A DNA stretch of 64,000 bases from Tilletia caries (GCA_032718865.1 JALUTQ010000005.1:1240001-1304000), one strand, 5' to 3'; numbered from the stretch's first letter, positions 1 to 11,643 are shown. The notes: generated by a model from the sequence alone, not told the origin. Numbers and translations: made by a program.

Positions 1-32
1 AGGTTCTTGACTGGAAACCCCGACCCGCTACC

Positions 33-2622
33 ATGTTCCGATCCGTCGCAACACCTCTCCGCGCCTCGGCGCGCATCACGGCGTCCTCGTCATCGGTCTC
101 CTCGCGGCTACCGCGCGCAGCTGTGGCAGCTTCCTTCTCCCAGTCCGCCACACAGCGCGCCACGGCACCTTCTCCGCCAGCTCCGGAGAAGCCGCTGCCG
201 GAGGTCACTCTCACCATCGATGGCAAGGTAAGTCTGACAGCTCCGTCCTTTGCGCAGAGAAGCGGCGCGAAATCAGCTTTGCACGAGGACTTAGGGACTA
301 ACCGTAATCTTACCCTTCGCAGACTGTCACCGTCCCTCAAGGCACGGCCCTCATTCAAGCGTGCGAGAAGGCAGGCGCACAAATCCCTCGTTTCTGTTAC
401 CACGACCGGCTGATGATCGCAGGTAACTGCCGAATGGTGAGTCCCTCTGAAATCGGCCCATACGTTCCACAGTTTTCCTTACTGAATACCGCATACATGC
501 GCCTTTTTCCAGTGTCTCGTCGAATCGAAGGGTGCACCGAAGCCGCTCGCTTCATGTGCTTTCCCTGCCATGCCCGGTCAAGTTATCACCACCGACTCGC
601 CCTACGTCGCAAAAGCGCGGGAAGGCGTTCTCGAATTCATGCTGAACAACCACCCGCTCGACTGCCCCATCTGCGACTGGGGAGGAGAATGCGATCTGCA
701 AGACCAGAGCATGCGGTACGGTTCCGACCGGGGTCGCTTCCACGAAATCAAAGGAAAGCGCGCTGTCGAGGACAAAAACTTCGGCCCGCTCATCAAGACC
801 GTCATGACCCGATGCATCCACTGCACTCGTTGCGTCCGCTTTGCCAACGACGTTGCTGGTGTGCAGGACCTCGGCACTTCAGGCCGAGGCAACAACCTAC
901 AGATCGGCACCTACATCGAGAAGACGCTCGACTCCGAGATGAGCGGAAATGTTATCGACCTTTGCCCCGTCGGTGCACTCACCTCCAAGCCCTACGCGTT
1001 CCAGGCCCGACCATGGGAGCTCAAGAAGACCGAGAGCATCGACGTCCTCGACGCCGTTGGGTCTAACATCCGTGTGGACTCTCGCGGCGTCCAAGTTATG
1101 CGCATCTTGCCCCGCCTGAACGAGGACATCAACGAGGAGTGGATCAACGACAAGACTCGCTTCGCATACGACGGCCTCAAGTACCAGCGCCTGACCACCC
1201 CTCTCATCCGCCAAGGTGACCGCTTCGTCCCTGCATCATGGCCTGAGGCCCTCGGAACCGTTGCTGAGGGACTCGCCGCTTCTGGGGCCAAGGGCGACGA
1301 AATTCAGGCTGTTGCCGGCGCGCTCGCCGACACAGAGTCTCTCGTCGTGCTCAAGGACCTGATCAACTCTCTCGGCTCGGACAACTTGGCCCTCGACATC
1401 GTACAGGGTGACGTCGCCCCTGCACACGGTGTCGACCTCAGGTCCAGCTATGCTTTCAACACTACCATTACCGGCATCGACCAGGCTGACGTCGTTCTCC
1501 TCATCGGCACCAACCCACGTCACGAGGCTGCCCTCATCAACACTCGTATTCGCAAGAACTGGCTGCACCGGAATGCCGACGTTGGCCTGATCGGAGAGAA
1601 GGTCGACCTCACGTACGAGCCCGAGCACCTCGGAACCGACGCTATCAAGGCCATTCAGAGCCTGACTGACGGCAAGACCGAGGGTGACTTTGCTAAGCTC
1701 TGGGCGAGTGCCAAGAAGCCAATGATCATCGTCGGATCCGGTGTGGCTGAACGGTCAGATGCTGGCCCTATCTTCAGCGCCATTGCCGGTTTGTTGGAGA
1801 AGAACAAGGATCGCATCCTGAAGTCCGACTGGAACGGTTACAACATCCTTCACCGGCATGCATCCCGCGTTGGCGCCTACGAGGTCGGTTTTGCCCCTCG
1901 CTCGGCCACTCAACCCGCGCCAACAGCCAAGTTCGTCTATCTACTCAACGCTGACGATGTCGTTCCCGAGACGGTCTCCAAGGACGCCTTTGTTGTGTAC
2001 CAGGGCCACCACGGCGACGCCGGCGCGCAGATCGCAGACGTTATCCTTCCCGGAGCCGCATACACAGAGAAGAGTGTCACCTATGTCAACACCGAGGGCC
2101 GACCGCAACTGACCCGGGCCGCCGTACCACCACCAGGCGCGGCACGCGAAGACTGGAAGATCCTGCGTGCGCTGGCCGAAGTCCTCGGTCTGCACGGTTC
2201 ACGGGCGGCGACTCTCCAGAGCGTGGACGACGTTCGGCAGCGGATGTACGAGATCTCGCCTGCGCTTGTGCGGTATGACGAGTTTGAGGGCGCGAGTGGC
2301 GAGGTGGACCGGTTGGCGGCGACGAGTTTGGCGAAGAATGCGGCGGCGGCGAAGAACGGTGGCGATGCTGGCCCGTTGAGCGGGAAAGTGGTCAAGAACT
2401 TCTATCAGACGGATGTGATCAGTCGGGCAAGTCCCACGATGGCCAAGGTGAGTAGTAGCTGGGCATCTGCTTTTTTCTTCCCTGACCCCCGACTCTTTGA
2501 TTGGCATACTGACACGACGACACCTCTTCAATTTTCAGTGCACAAAAGCATTCGTCGACAAGATCCCAGCAGACCAACTGGAGGCACCCCTAGGAGCGGC
2601 CAAGGCTGTATCGCTCGGCTAA
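33..2622 (+). CDS. NDUFS1: NADH:ubiquinone oxidoreductase 75-kDa subunit, mitochondrial complex I
   Basis: Electron-transfer subunit of the complex I peripheral arm, carrying iron-sulfur clusters from NADH toward ubiquinone. Four exons, 33-227, 323-436, 513-2447 and 2539-2622, all joined in phase 0, give 775 residues; introns start GTAAGT or GTGAGT and end CAG. The N-terminus is rich in Ser, Arg and Ala without acids, as in a mitochondrial presequence. Exon 2 brings RFCYHDRL and NCRM and exon 3 continues CLVES, forming the 2Fe-2S cysteine pattern. Next come [18 protein letters not shown] and RCIHCTRC with LCPVGAL, the 4Fe-4S ligands, followed by the molybdopterin-oxidoreductase-like C-terminal half. 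Length fits the family (about 700-750 plus presequence). The last small exon adds the C-terminus ending AKAVSLG. Identification is firm; the start is the first ATG and gives the presequence. Confidence 0.95.
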
Positions 2623-3855
2623 AGGAAACGGATCCGCTCATTCTTTCTAGAGGGGGTTTCCTTTCTCCCCGTCTCTGTCAATCTGATCTCCCCTCCCTCC
2701 GTCTCCTTTTCTTTCCATTCCAGCTCAATCCCAGCCACTTGTCATTCTACTCCCCTCTGATGCAAATTCAAGAAGAAAACGTAGAACTATCGTACGTGTT
2801 CCTTGGTGCCTCCTTTGTGCCTGGGAGAAGGAAGGCGTGAGGGGCGATGGCAGCGACGGCGGCGGCGCCATCGACTTCGACAATGACATGCTACTAGACG
2901 ATGAGAATTACGAGGCGGACGACGAGTGGCTGATCGCGCGTGTGGAAAAAGGGGAGCGGTTACACAAAGAGCGAACAAAGGGCGGGACGGCTCACATCGT
3001 GGGAGGACTGCGATAACGAGCTCGGTGACGGGGCTGATTTGTTCGAGCTTGCAGGCGTGGGCCGATGGGCGAGAGTGTGAGCCGACCACGAGTTGGATGG
3101 ATGTTTGACGGACAGGTATCTGGATGGATGGGTGGACGAGTGGATGGGGTCGACCGGCGCTGTGAGTTGTGAGAGGATGAGTGTTGCTCCTGATATGCAA
3201 TGGACGAAGGTATGGTCGCCTCGTTCACGACTGCGAAGATGATGAGGAAGGAGGAGAAGATCGTATCAGTACCGAGGGGAATGGGAGATGAAGGGCTCCA
3301 GGACTTGGTGGCTAGAGTGGACCAGAGCTGAAGGCTGGTGAGCTCGGCGGTGAGGCTTGAGGGTGAAGCTCGAGCCTTGTGCTTGACGAGGTTGGCGAGT
3401 GGAGATGCATGTGGGCGATGTGAATGGGGTGCATGGATGCTTGTGCGTGTGTGAGGATATGCGGGTCGTGCGAGACTGTTTGAGAGAGAGAGAGAGAGAG
3501 ATGTGTGAAGAAAAGAGGAGAGCATATGAGTGAAGGAGTGAGTGAGACAACTTCTCGTTGGTGTCTGCGACATGGTTGGGATCGATGGCGACCAGCTGCA
3601 GACGGAGAGAGAGAGAGAGAGGGCGGGAAGAAAGGAAGAGAGAGGGGAGGGACTGTGCTGCACTTCGGCACTGCTGCTTGGAAATACTCGAGCAGAAGCA
3701 TCGCCTTATGTACCTTCGCGATGAGTTCGCTTGGTTTGTATAGGAAAAAAAATGCATGAGCATGAGGGACGGGTGGAGGGGGAGAGGGATGAGGATGAGT
3801 GCAAAAATGTCACGGTGGTTGGGGGGTGAGGGATTGGGTGGGGAAAGAGTATTAC
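2623..3855. other. Low-complexity stretch, possible 3' part of a minus-strand gene
   Basis: This holds the NDUFS1 3' flank and then a CT/GA-rich stretch including a (GA)n run near 3481-3501 and another near 3607-3622. Minus-strand reading frames stay open but are dominated by Ser, Leu, Pro and His. A stretch at about 3200-3400 (minus) with peptide such as SSLTAELTSLQLWSTLATKS looks more protein-like and could be a downstream exon of the gene at 3856-4527. I could not build a continuous exon chain, so no gene is called here. Confidence 0.35.
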
Positions 3856-3923
3856 CTGTATTGAAGACGGGGATGAAGATGTCAGCGACCTGTATTGAAG
3901 GCGGGGATGAAGATGTCAGCGAA
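3856..3923. repeat. Two-copy 34-bp tandem repeat
   Basis: Two near-identical 34-bp units (3856-3889 and 3890-3923) differ at two positions. Read on the minus strand each unit ends CAATACAGGT, so each contains a CAG|GT splice-like junction. The duplication therefore doubles a potential splice site in the putative minus-strand gene. Confidence 0.8.
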
Positions 3924-4527
3924 AGCATAGTGGGTGGGTGTCCCAGGGCGTGAGGAGGATGGGGCAAGTGGGTGCCAGTGGACGTCGGACAGTCGGAGCA
4001 GCTGGACGAGTAGCGCGCGGTGTTTGGTCTTCGTCGACTTTGTTCTCGGTCCGGGAAGGACTCGTGGCAGGTGTGGCAGTCGCCAGTAGCCCGGGAAGTC
4101 CCTCGGTGACTTCGGCCGTCGGCGTACTTGGCGCAGAAGGTGTCGAAATGTCGAGACGCCTTCGTAATTGTGGCCACCATCTCGGAGACGGCCAAGCTGG
4201 TCTCGCTGGCGGACAGAGCGAGCAGCTGTAGCCTGTTGGCGGTGGCTGTGTTGCCGATGTCGGGGATCTTGCTATCGAAGGGGCTCTGTTGGGCAGCCCT
4301 GAGGATTTGGGAGTGAGAGGCTGCGAGGAGGAAAAAGAAGTGGGGGGGGGAGGGGGGAAGAAAAGTGAGCAGACCGGCTCATTATATAGCTTCGACGCAC
4401 CCAGATCCTCAGAAGGACACTCACATAGTTTCCGGAGCAGATCCTAAAGCACGCCCGCGGTCAGACCCAGTTCTCATAATGAAGCAGCAGAGAAGTTAGA
4501 ATCGGTACTTACACCTTGTAAGTGCAT
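3856..4527 (-). CDS. Putative small multi-exon gene, unknown function, 3' end unresolved
   Basis: No recognised family. On the minus strand a microexon at 4425-4443 is flanked by an AG acceptor and a GTGAGT donor and joins the exon starting at 4298. The join creates ATG across the intron (AT|G) followed by AAQQSPFDSKIPDIGNTA. The next 55 or so residues look alpha-helical and codon third positions are strongly C/G, as in the neighbours. An upstream exon 4514-4527 could instead supply an ATG at 4527 in the same frame. After about residue 65 the frame becomes low in conserved-looking sequence. A GT donor at 3855 ends the exon within a 34-bp tandem repeat. The downstream exons are not resolved. 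It could be a small regulatory protein or a non-coding transcript. Confidence 0.35.
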
Positions 4528-6097
4528 TCGGTGATGCTCCCTGTCTTTGCTGTTACTGTTGCTGGGGGTGGTTCATGGCCTGTGTTTGAGGAAGTGGGTC
4601 AAGGAGGGGGGAAAGGGGAGGGGAAAGGGGAGGGGAGGGATGGGTAGAAGAAAAGTGATGAAGGAGGGGGGAGGGAGGATGTGAGTTGTCGATTTCCTGG
4701 AGCTTTAAGTACGCGAACCGAACTCACCTGATACCTACATACTTCCCAGTGCTCAATGCCACATGCCCACATGCCCAGGCACAAGTTCAGACGTTGGGAT
4801 GTGGGCGTACCGAAGAAAAGCAGAGACAGACTGCTCTCCTGCAGGATGTGATCGAGATGCGAGGAAGTTGTTGACTGGCCGTCGAGATCGAGATTCGAGG
4901 CTCTGCGATTGGACCTGAGAGTTGGGACAGCGAAACCCTGATCGTGGGCGGCGGGCGTGCCTTGATAAGGACATAGCTACGCCACTATGCCTTCTTTCTG
5001 ATGCCTCACCCTGCCGCTGGGCCGACCAGCGCTCTGCTACGCCGTTGCTTCCAATCGATTGTCACGGCCCTGACTCTCCGGCTGGATCGGTTGCCATCGA
5101 CTCATGCCTCGTTTGGATCGGTGCGTTTGTTGATTGTCGCCACGTCCATCCCCATCGGTTGCCCTCTCCTTGCCTTGACGACGCCCAGCAACGAATTGCT
5201 GCGACCCTGCCTGTGAGAAACGGGCCGTATAGCAAGGAGAAAAGGTATGGGAGAAGAAAAGGTCAGCAGTCGACCTCCGTCGTGTGTGTCTGGAAGTGCA
5301 TGTAGAGTCAGTGGCGCAATGGAGAAGCATATACTGCAGTGCACCGGCAAGGGGGCGATGTCTGTGATCACTGTGAAGCTCTTCCTCTTGTGCGCGCAGG
5401 AAGTTTCCTGACCGGAACTTGATCGTCGTCGTTGTTCATGGTCGCCCTTCACCCTGGGAAACGAGAGAGCACACGACCGGCACTTGAAACAGTCAACAAA
5501 GCGACGGCCTCGTGGAAAGGGGCAGCTAGATGGGCCAGCAGGAGAGCTAGGAAGGTGGCCAGCGTGCTTCCATGGCGTTTTGCCTGAAGCCTGACCGACG
5601 GGAATACTGGAGAGGAAACGTTTTGTTGAGATGCGTCCAGATGTACGAGAACCGGGAAGCGGGAAGCTGGCATGTTCCTTCCAAGGACCTGTTGGACTGC
5701 CGACCGTTCCCGTCGCCCACGCGCAAGTCGGCGGAGCTGGTGCTGATCATTGTAGCTGTAGGTAAACGTCTCGGTATGCACACTTTGAGATTTGCGTTGC
5801 AGGGATGTGCAGATGTAGTAATACATAAGTGCGTGGTGGGAGCTTGCTTCGATGCCTTGAGAAGACCATATTGGAGGAATCTGAATGCCTGGTGCCTGGA
5901 GCTTGGATGCCTAATGCCTGTTGCCTGATGCCTGCTGCTGCTTGAGCTGGAACGAAAGGGCGGCCAAGGATGCCCGCCAAGATCGTTGAAGATGTTCTTG
6001 AAGATGGAAGTGCATGCCATGAGGAAATCGTCCGAAGGCGTGTTTAAATCGATGGATGTTGCCTGTTGGGGCCTTCATGATGATGGGAGCCTCCTTC
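4528..6097. other. Long intergenic stretch without a supported gene
   Basis: All frames are interrupted or lack recognisable domains. Minus-strand GTGAGT-like sites near 4725 may belong to 5' untranslated exons of the gene at 3856-4527. Around 5885-5940 a short TGCCT-rich imperfect repeat is present. The part next to 6097 is the 3' flank of the Edc3-like gene. I see no RNA gene. Confidence 0.5.
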
Positions 6098-8026
6098 TCA
6101 CCGGCCTGGCCCATAAACACCATCTCGCAACCGCCGCACAAACACACCCGCACTCTCTGCACTGAGCCCCATCGGATTCGCATACTTGGCCGGCAACGCC
6201 TCCTTCGCGTCCGCATCCGAATGCGCAGGTGCCGGCAACGCGCCCAGATATCGCATGTTCTTCAGTCTCGGAGCGGACGTCGGAGTCGGAGTTGGCGTGT
6301 TTGTTTTGCTGTGCGCAAAGGTGGTGGAGAGGCCAAAGCGGAGGGCACCGCTTGGCTCGCCGGGTCCCGTGGGACGGACTGTACAGGTGTATCGCCTTGT
6401 ACCCGCCGACGCGGTCGTGGTGGCTGAGGAAGGGGACGGCAGAACACGGCCCTCCTCTGCTGTGGCTTCCTTGACTTCGACACCGCCCAGCGCTTCGAGG
6501 ACGCTGATTCGTTCCAGTAATCTGGATACTTCGTCTTGTAGCTCTGCTACGGTATTACTGCTTTGACCCTTGGTCTCCTTTGTCGACAACGATGCCGATG
6601 CCGATGCGGACGACTCGTTCTCCAGCTTCAAGCTCGCTGCGGCTGGCGCCGCCGTCGTGACCGTTGTTGGTGGTGGTACAACCAAGGAAGAACTCGGGAT
6701 CAGAATCGACTCATCCTCGTCGTCCTCGGCCCTCTCATGGTCATGTTGCTGAGATATGCCGTTATTCGCAGCTGTCGTCTGCGTGGAAGATGACGGTGTG
6801 CCACCTATGGCCGAGCGGGCTGCACTGGCGAATCCGCTCATGCGCGCTGCTGCCGACGCCATGAGACTGTTGAGCAAGCCCTCGCCGTTCGTCGTGGGAG
6901 ATTCCGGGCCCGCAGTTGATTCGTCACCTAAGGGAGCCGAGGAAGAGGCAGATGGTGAAGAAGGAGCGCTGGCCCGCTTGGTTGCTTTCGCGCCTGCATT
7001 GTCGCCCTCCTCGTCCTCCTCTTCATCACCACTGGCAGTGGGACTGATGACCATCTCGTGAATGCCCAGCTTGGTCTGCCCGTTCTTCCGATGAGCAAGT
7101 CTTGAGCTGGCAGCGCCACCGTTGCGGCGGGGACTGCCGTTATATTGGTTGCTTGCCCCGCCATTATTGACGCCCTCTTCTTCCTCGTCCCCGCTCTCGA
7201 ATCTGGACGACATCGGGACGGCATTGCTTGGACCGACACCGTTAGGTCCTCTCTTGAGCGGCACGGCGCCAGATTGCCCGCCTCCGATGCGGTTATGAGA
7301 GACGAGGAGTGTATCGGGGTCGGTCTGATCTGCCCTCTGTGTTTTGCGAAAGCCAGACATTAAGCATCACCAAACACTGCAAGCGGAACAGCGCAGTCCT
7401 GGGCTTTGAAAGCTCACCCGTATTTCCTCCCAGATCTTCGCCTTGTCAAACGTCTTGAGTGCGCCTTCGAAGTCAAAGTCCTCCTGAAACCCAAGCTTGC
7501 TGGCTGGCTCGCCGGAGCCATTGGGACCGTCCCCTGCGTCTGCGGCGGCACCTTCTGCCGTTGTTGCCGATGCCTTCTTCTTCCTCCGCTCTGCGCGCCT
7601 CTTCTTGCTGTTGCCGGCGGTGCCAGCGGTGGCTGATGCTGTCGTTGTTGAGGAAGGATCTTGCTCCTCGTCAAGGGCGCGACTGTCGGCCATCGTCGGC
7701 GCAGTCTCCGCATGGAAATCGGCAGGTAATGGTTCCAGTGGCCGCATGAACGACGAGGAAGTAGCAGAGGTTGCTGATTGCGCGGGAGTTGGGAGCGGTC
7801 GCTGTTGCTGCTCCTCGTCATTGAGGAAGCGCATATCCTGGACCTCGTCGGCTCGGATGGAGAAGATGGCAGTTGTGCGATCGTCTCGGATCTGGAGTGC
7901 GCGCGTGGTCGGGTTGAGAGCGGTGATGGCGCCGGTGTAGGAGCCGCCGCTGGTCAGGCTCAGGTGGACGCGCTTGCCGATGAAGGGCGAGGGCGCCGAT
8001 GCTGTTGTCGACGCTGATGCTGACAT
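6098..8026 (-). CDS. Edc3-like LSm/FDF-domain protein (mRNA decapping factor) without a visible YjeF_N domain
   Basis: Likely scaffold of cytoplasmic mRNA decapping complexes (P-bodies). Two exons, 7418-8026 and 6098-7336, join in phase 0 through a GTGAGC...CAG intron to give 615 residues. The start ATG at 8026 gives MSASAST and leads directly into the LSm fold (about residues 14-70: IGKRVHLSLTSGGSYTGAI). An FDF box follows near residues 180-203 (LGFQEDFDFEGALKTFDK...IWEEIR). The spliced exon continues TDPDTLLVSHNR, which matches how the FDF region ends in Edc3 proteins and supports the splice. The remaining roughly 400 residues are mostly acidic/Ser-rich disorder with a short coiled-coil-like segment (VAELQDEVSRLLERISVLE). 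Edc3 normally ends in a YjeF_N dimerisation domain of about 200 residues; I cannot see it, so either it is lost, diverged, or this is an Edc3-related paralogue. Confidence 0.75.
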
Positions 8027-8618
8027 TGTGTGTGTGTATCTCTCTGTTTGCGTGAGGTTGATGGTGGAAGTCGTCCTCCTCATCGCAGGAGATGATCGAT
8101 GGTCCATGCACACTCCTTACCTCGACCCCCTCAGCATACAGACAACCATGTCCAGAGTCAATTGAAAGAAGTATGGCATAGTGGGAGAGATGCGGTAGGG
8201 AGAACCAGGCCAGAGGAGCGTGCTGACTGCTGACCCTTCCCTCCTTTCGCTCCAGGTCGATCCCAGACGCATTCTCGCTCATTCTTCATCCCTTCTTGCA
8301 TAACAAACAGCCATCATCGACATCCTTCTCACTGGGTACCAAGGGCAACAAGGACGGCGTCAATCTCTGAGTGCATCAACCTCTGCACTCGCCCTGGACA
8401 ACCTTTCGAGGATGGGTGGGGCCGAAACAGGATGGAAAAGGAGGGGCGGTCAACGCGAGTGAGATGAGATGGACAACGATCGAGATGGGGACCCTTGCAA
8501 GCAGACAAGCAGAAGACATCGCTCACTCGCTCATCTTTCCTTCCTTCTCTTTTCCAGGACCACGAACATCAGGCTGCCCTCCCTTTTTCCTTCAGCGCCT
8601 TCGTCCGGTCCAGCTACC
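8027..8618. promoter_or_regulatory. Divergent promoter region of Edc3-like gene and F-box gene 1
   Basis: The 592 bp between the two start codons hold both promoters. From about 8190 onward the sequence is the 5' flank of an inverted duplication whose other copy lies near 18674-19120, so the F-box promoter was duplicated with the gene. The second copy keeps a GTAAGT...CAG intron-like segment just before the start codon; the equivalent donor in this copy is changed, while the CAG acceptor remains. Confidence 0.6.
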
Positions 8619-9465
8619 ATGTCTTCCACTATCACATCCACTTCCTCTGCCTCCCCCCCTGCGGCCAACCTCTCCAACCTTCCTTTCGAGCTGATCAAGG
8701 CCATCTTCGAGCAGTTCGACGACTACTTCACCCTCCACGCTCTGCGTCGAACATGCAAGACTTTTAGGATGCTCATCGACAACGATCCAGTCTTCGACAA
8801 AGTCCTCTTTCGCAACCGGCCTCTCACAAACCCCGTACTCACCCTCGTCGACATCAGGAAGATGCGTAGCCTGGCACAGACCGAGAAGGAGATCGATGAA
8901 GATAGCAATCCACGGTTCTACGGGGACAACCCTCACATCAAAATTCATCCCATCCTCAGCCGGATTCGCTGGGACGTCTGCCTCGACGACGACGACGACG
9001 CCGACGACGAAGACGATGGCGATGACGATGACAGTACCTTCGAGGAGGTCTTCGTCGTCAATTCTGGGCTCAAGATGAAGGACGTTCCTCACATCCTGAA
9101 CGAGTGCGCGACCTGTCCGCCGGTCTCCGCTTTCGGCGTAGACCGCGAATTGTTCACCATCAACAAGTACAGCTGCGAAATCCCCTTCCCCCAGTCCGAC
9201 TCGACCAGCACTCCCCACAACAACCAACGAAAGCAGCAGCCTGCCCTTGTCCGGGACGTTGTCAAGTTCCTGCTTGAAGCCGCTGTAGGTGTGTACTTCA
9301 AACGCAACTACCGAAGCCTTCAGCGGATGGCTTTCGGCGGATTTAACGAGTACGTGAATACGCCCATGGACTTCAAGGCCACTTGTCAATGCGTTACCAT
9401 TAGGTGCGATGGATTGTTGCTCGATTTCAACTTCGAATAAGAATTCGCTATCTGTCCGTACCTGC
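8190..9465 (+). repeat. Left arm of inverted segmental duplication (F-box gene plus promoter)
   Basis: About 1.25 kb is homologous, in opposite orientation, to about 17870-19120. Similarity starts near GCGGTAGGGAGA and covers the upstream region, the start codon, the F-box coding sequence and a little past the stop. Several indels separate the copies, so this is not recent. Confidence 0.8.
8619..9440 (+). CDS. F-box protein, copy 1 of an inverted duplicate pair
   Basis: Probably a substrate adaptor of an SCF ubiquitin ligase. Single exon, 273 residues from MSSTITST at 8619; the same start is conserved in the paralogue at 17861-18673. The F-box lies at about residues 17-60 (NLSNLPFELIKAIFEQFDDYF, then LRRTCKTFR). 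Downstream are an acidic run of Asp around residues 122-145 and the motif HILNECATCPP shared with copy 2. The reading frame ends at TAA where copy 2 has a Cys codon, and homology at DNA level continues past this stop, so copy 1 is C-terminally shortened relative to copy 2. An in-frame ATG at 8469 lies upstream, but it falls in the region homologous to untranslated sequence of copy 2. The target of the ligase is unknown. Confidence 0.8.
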   Translation: MSSTITSTSSASPPAANLSNLPFELIKAIFEQFDDYFTLHALRRTCKTFRMLIDNDPVFDKVLFRNRPLTNPVLTLVDIRKMRSLAQTEKEIDEDSNPRFYGDNPHIKIHPILSRIRWDVCLDDDDDADDEDDGDDDDSTFEEVFVVNSGLKMKDVPHILNECATCPPVSAFGVDRELFTINKYSCEIPFPQSDSTSTPHNNQRKQQPALVRDVVKFLLEAAVGVYFKRNYRSLQRMAFGGFNEYVNTPMDFKATCQCVTIRCDGLLLDFNFE

Positions 9466-9801
9466 CAACGTATCTCCAACCTCCTGCACCACTTCTCAAG
9501 AAGCAATATCGAATCTGTGCTTTCTTTTCCGTAGGGGAGGGTGTGAGCAACGAAAGGTACTTTCAGGTGCGGGAAGAAGATGGTCTTCAAGATGGACCCT
9601 TCCTGACGGATCTCCCACTGTGCATGCAGGATAGGCCCAGAAAACTTTCCCCCCCTCCCTCTAATGCTTCTCAAGATCACTCCTCTGCTATGAGACAATA
9701 TCGTTCTTCGATGCGATGTATTTACAGTACAGAGGGCAACGGCCAGGCCGTCAGCAGCAGCGGCCCAACGCCCAGAGCCGAAGAGGAGTGGTAAAGAGGA
9801 A
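9441..9801. other. Convergent 3' flanks
   Basis: Untranslated tails of F-box gene 1 and of the FAD dehydrogenase meet here. No further gene or RNA is visible. Confidence 0.6.
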
Positions 9802-11643
9802 TCAGCTGTCGGACGACACCTTCGCAGCATCAAACGCAGAAGCCGACTCCGAAAGCGCCAACCCAGCCGCCCTGCCAGAGAAGATACATCCCGTCAAGAA
9901 CGTCCCCTCGAGCGCATTATGCCCCATCACCCCTCCACCCCCAAAGCCAGCGACCTCCCCCGCAGCATACAGCCCCTCCACGACCTCATGCAGCCCGCTC
10001 TTCTCCCCCGTGCGGATGACCCGACTCTGGAGATCGGTCTGGATGCCGCCGAGCGTCTTGCGGGTGAGGAGGTTCATCCGGATGGCGATGAGCGGGCCGT
10101 GTGCTGGGTCGAGGAGGGCGTGCGGCTTCACGACTCGCGTCAGACGGTCGCCCCAGTACGTCCGTGCGTTGTTGATGAGCATCATCTGTGCGTCCTTGCT
10201 GAACTTGTTATCCAGCTGACTATCCCTGTCCTCGATCACCTTCAGGATATCCTCGTATTCGACCTGGGCCCCTCCTTTACGTTCCTTCGCCTTGGCGTTC
10301 ATGCCGTTGACGAGCTCGCCGAGGGTTTCGGCCACTACGAAGTCATCCCCGTGCTCCATGAACTTCTTGACAGGTTCAGGCCCGTAGAGGAGGCGCTGTA
10401 GGACGAGCCAGATGGACTTCTGGGTGATGTCAGGGTTCTGTTCCGAGCCGCTGAGGGCGAATTCCTTGAGGATGATGGTCTTGTCGAGGATGAACCAGGT
10501 ATAGTCGTAGCCGGTGGAGCAGATGTATTTGAGGGTCGCCAGGGTGTCGCAGCCGGGGAAGAGCGGGGGTGGGAGTCGCTTGCCGGTGGCGTCGAGCCAG
10601 AGACTGGAGGGGCCGGGGATGACTCGGATACCGTGGCCTGGCCAGATCGCGTTCCAGTTGGTCAATCCTGCGTCAAAAGAAAGGTTGCCCAGTCAGCATT
10701 CTCACATGAAGCAGAGAAAAGGAGGGACCAGCTCACCTTCGGTATAGTGCCAGAATCGATCGTTGTTGACTAGCTTAGCGCCAGCCTGCTCGGCGATCTT
10801 GAGACCACGCCCATCGACATGCGCCGGAACACCCAGCACGAAATGTTCAGGCACCTTCCCACCGAGCTTCTCGACCGGCCACATCTGCTTGACCAACTCG
10901 AGATTGCCGCCAATCCCACCGGTCGCAATGAGCACCGCGCGACCCTGGAGTGTAAACTCGCCGACCGCCGTCCGGGATGACTTCTGACCGCGCAGAACGT
11001 CAGAAGGCTCCAGAATGGTACCCTTCACACCGACGACCCGTCCGCTGGCGTCCTGAAGGAGCGCATCGACCTGATGCCGGTACTTGAAGCTGACCAGATT
11101 CTTCTCCCGGGCCGCCTTAAGGACCGGATCGCGGAAGACACGCACGATGTCCTCGCCGGTACCGTATGTGATGTGGAAACGCGGGAGGGAATTCCCGTGC
11201 CCGCCCGCCTCGCCGGACCCGCGCTCTGCCCACCCGACCTGGGGCACGAAGCCCACCCCGACATTCTTAAGATACGTCCTCATGTTCTTATGCGCAAACT
11301 CAAGATAGGCCTCCGCCCACTGGCTCCCCCAATAATCCTGGTCCTCCAAGTCGTCGAACTGGGCCGAGTTGAACCAGTCCCGTCGGGCGAGCGGGAAGGA
11401 GTCCTTGATTCCCAAGCGACGCTGTTCGGGGGTGTCGATGAGGAAGATGCCGCCGAGGGACCACCAGGCTTGGCCGCCGAGGTTGGCTTCGGGCTCTTGG
11501 TCGATGATGGTTACGTGTTTGCCGGCGTTTGTGAGTTCGAAGGCGGCGACGAGACCGGCGAGGCCGCCACCGATGATGAGGACGGTGTTGGGGTTGTCAT
11601 CACCGTTTGCGGTGGGGGTGTGCTTTGCGTCGGTGGAAGCCAT
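9802..11643 (-). CDS. FAD-binding dehydrogenase (3-ketosteroid dehydrogenase / fumarate-reductase flavoprotein superfamily)
   Basis: Flavin-dependent oxidoreductase; the substrate is not evident. Two exons, 10737-11643 and 9802-10667, splice through GTGAGC...GCAG in phase 1 to give 590 residues. The start MASTDAK at 11643 precedes the dinucleotide-binding motif VLIIGGGLAGLVAAFELTNAG (about residues 19-39) and an acidic residue at the end of strand 2 (IIDQE). The second FAD motif near the C-terminus reads GLYAAGEVAGFGGGGVMGHNALEGTFLTGCIFSGR, typical of the family, with ATGGIGGN in the middle. Length fits bacterial and fungal KsdD-like FAD-binding dehydrogenases of about 550 residues. No signal peptide is visible. 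It is divergently transcribed from the mitochondrial S5 gene over a 389-bp gap. Confidence 0.88.

Noticed and set aside
2845..3016. Acidic plus-strand peptide after NDUFS1 (contains DFDNDMLLDDENYEADDEW)
   Set aside because: Looks protein-like but has no start codon, no upstream exon and only about 57 codons; kept as a note, not a gene.
2992..3663. Minus-strand open frame of 223 codons rich in Ser, Leu and His
   Set aside because: Low complexity driven by CT repeats; only a short internal part looks coding and I could not join it to exons.
5547..6020. Minus-strand open frame of 157 codons downstream of the Edc3-like gene
   Set aside because: No domain and no codon bias; most likely 3' untranslated sequence. 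I also tested it as a missing YjeF_N exon and saw no match.
8592..9833. 413-codon minus-strand frame over F-box gene 1
   Set aside because: It is the shadow of the F-box gene; the plus frame has the F-box motif and a conserved paralogue.
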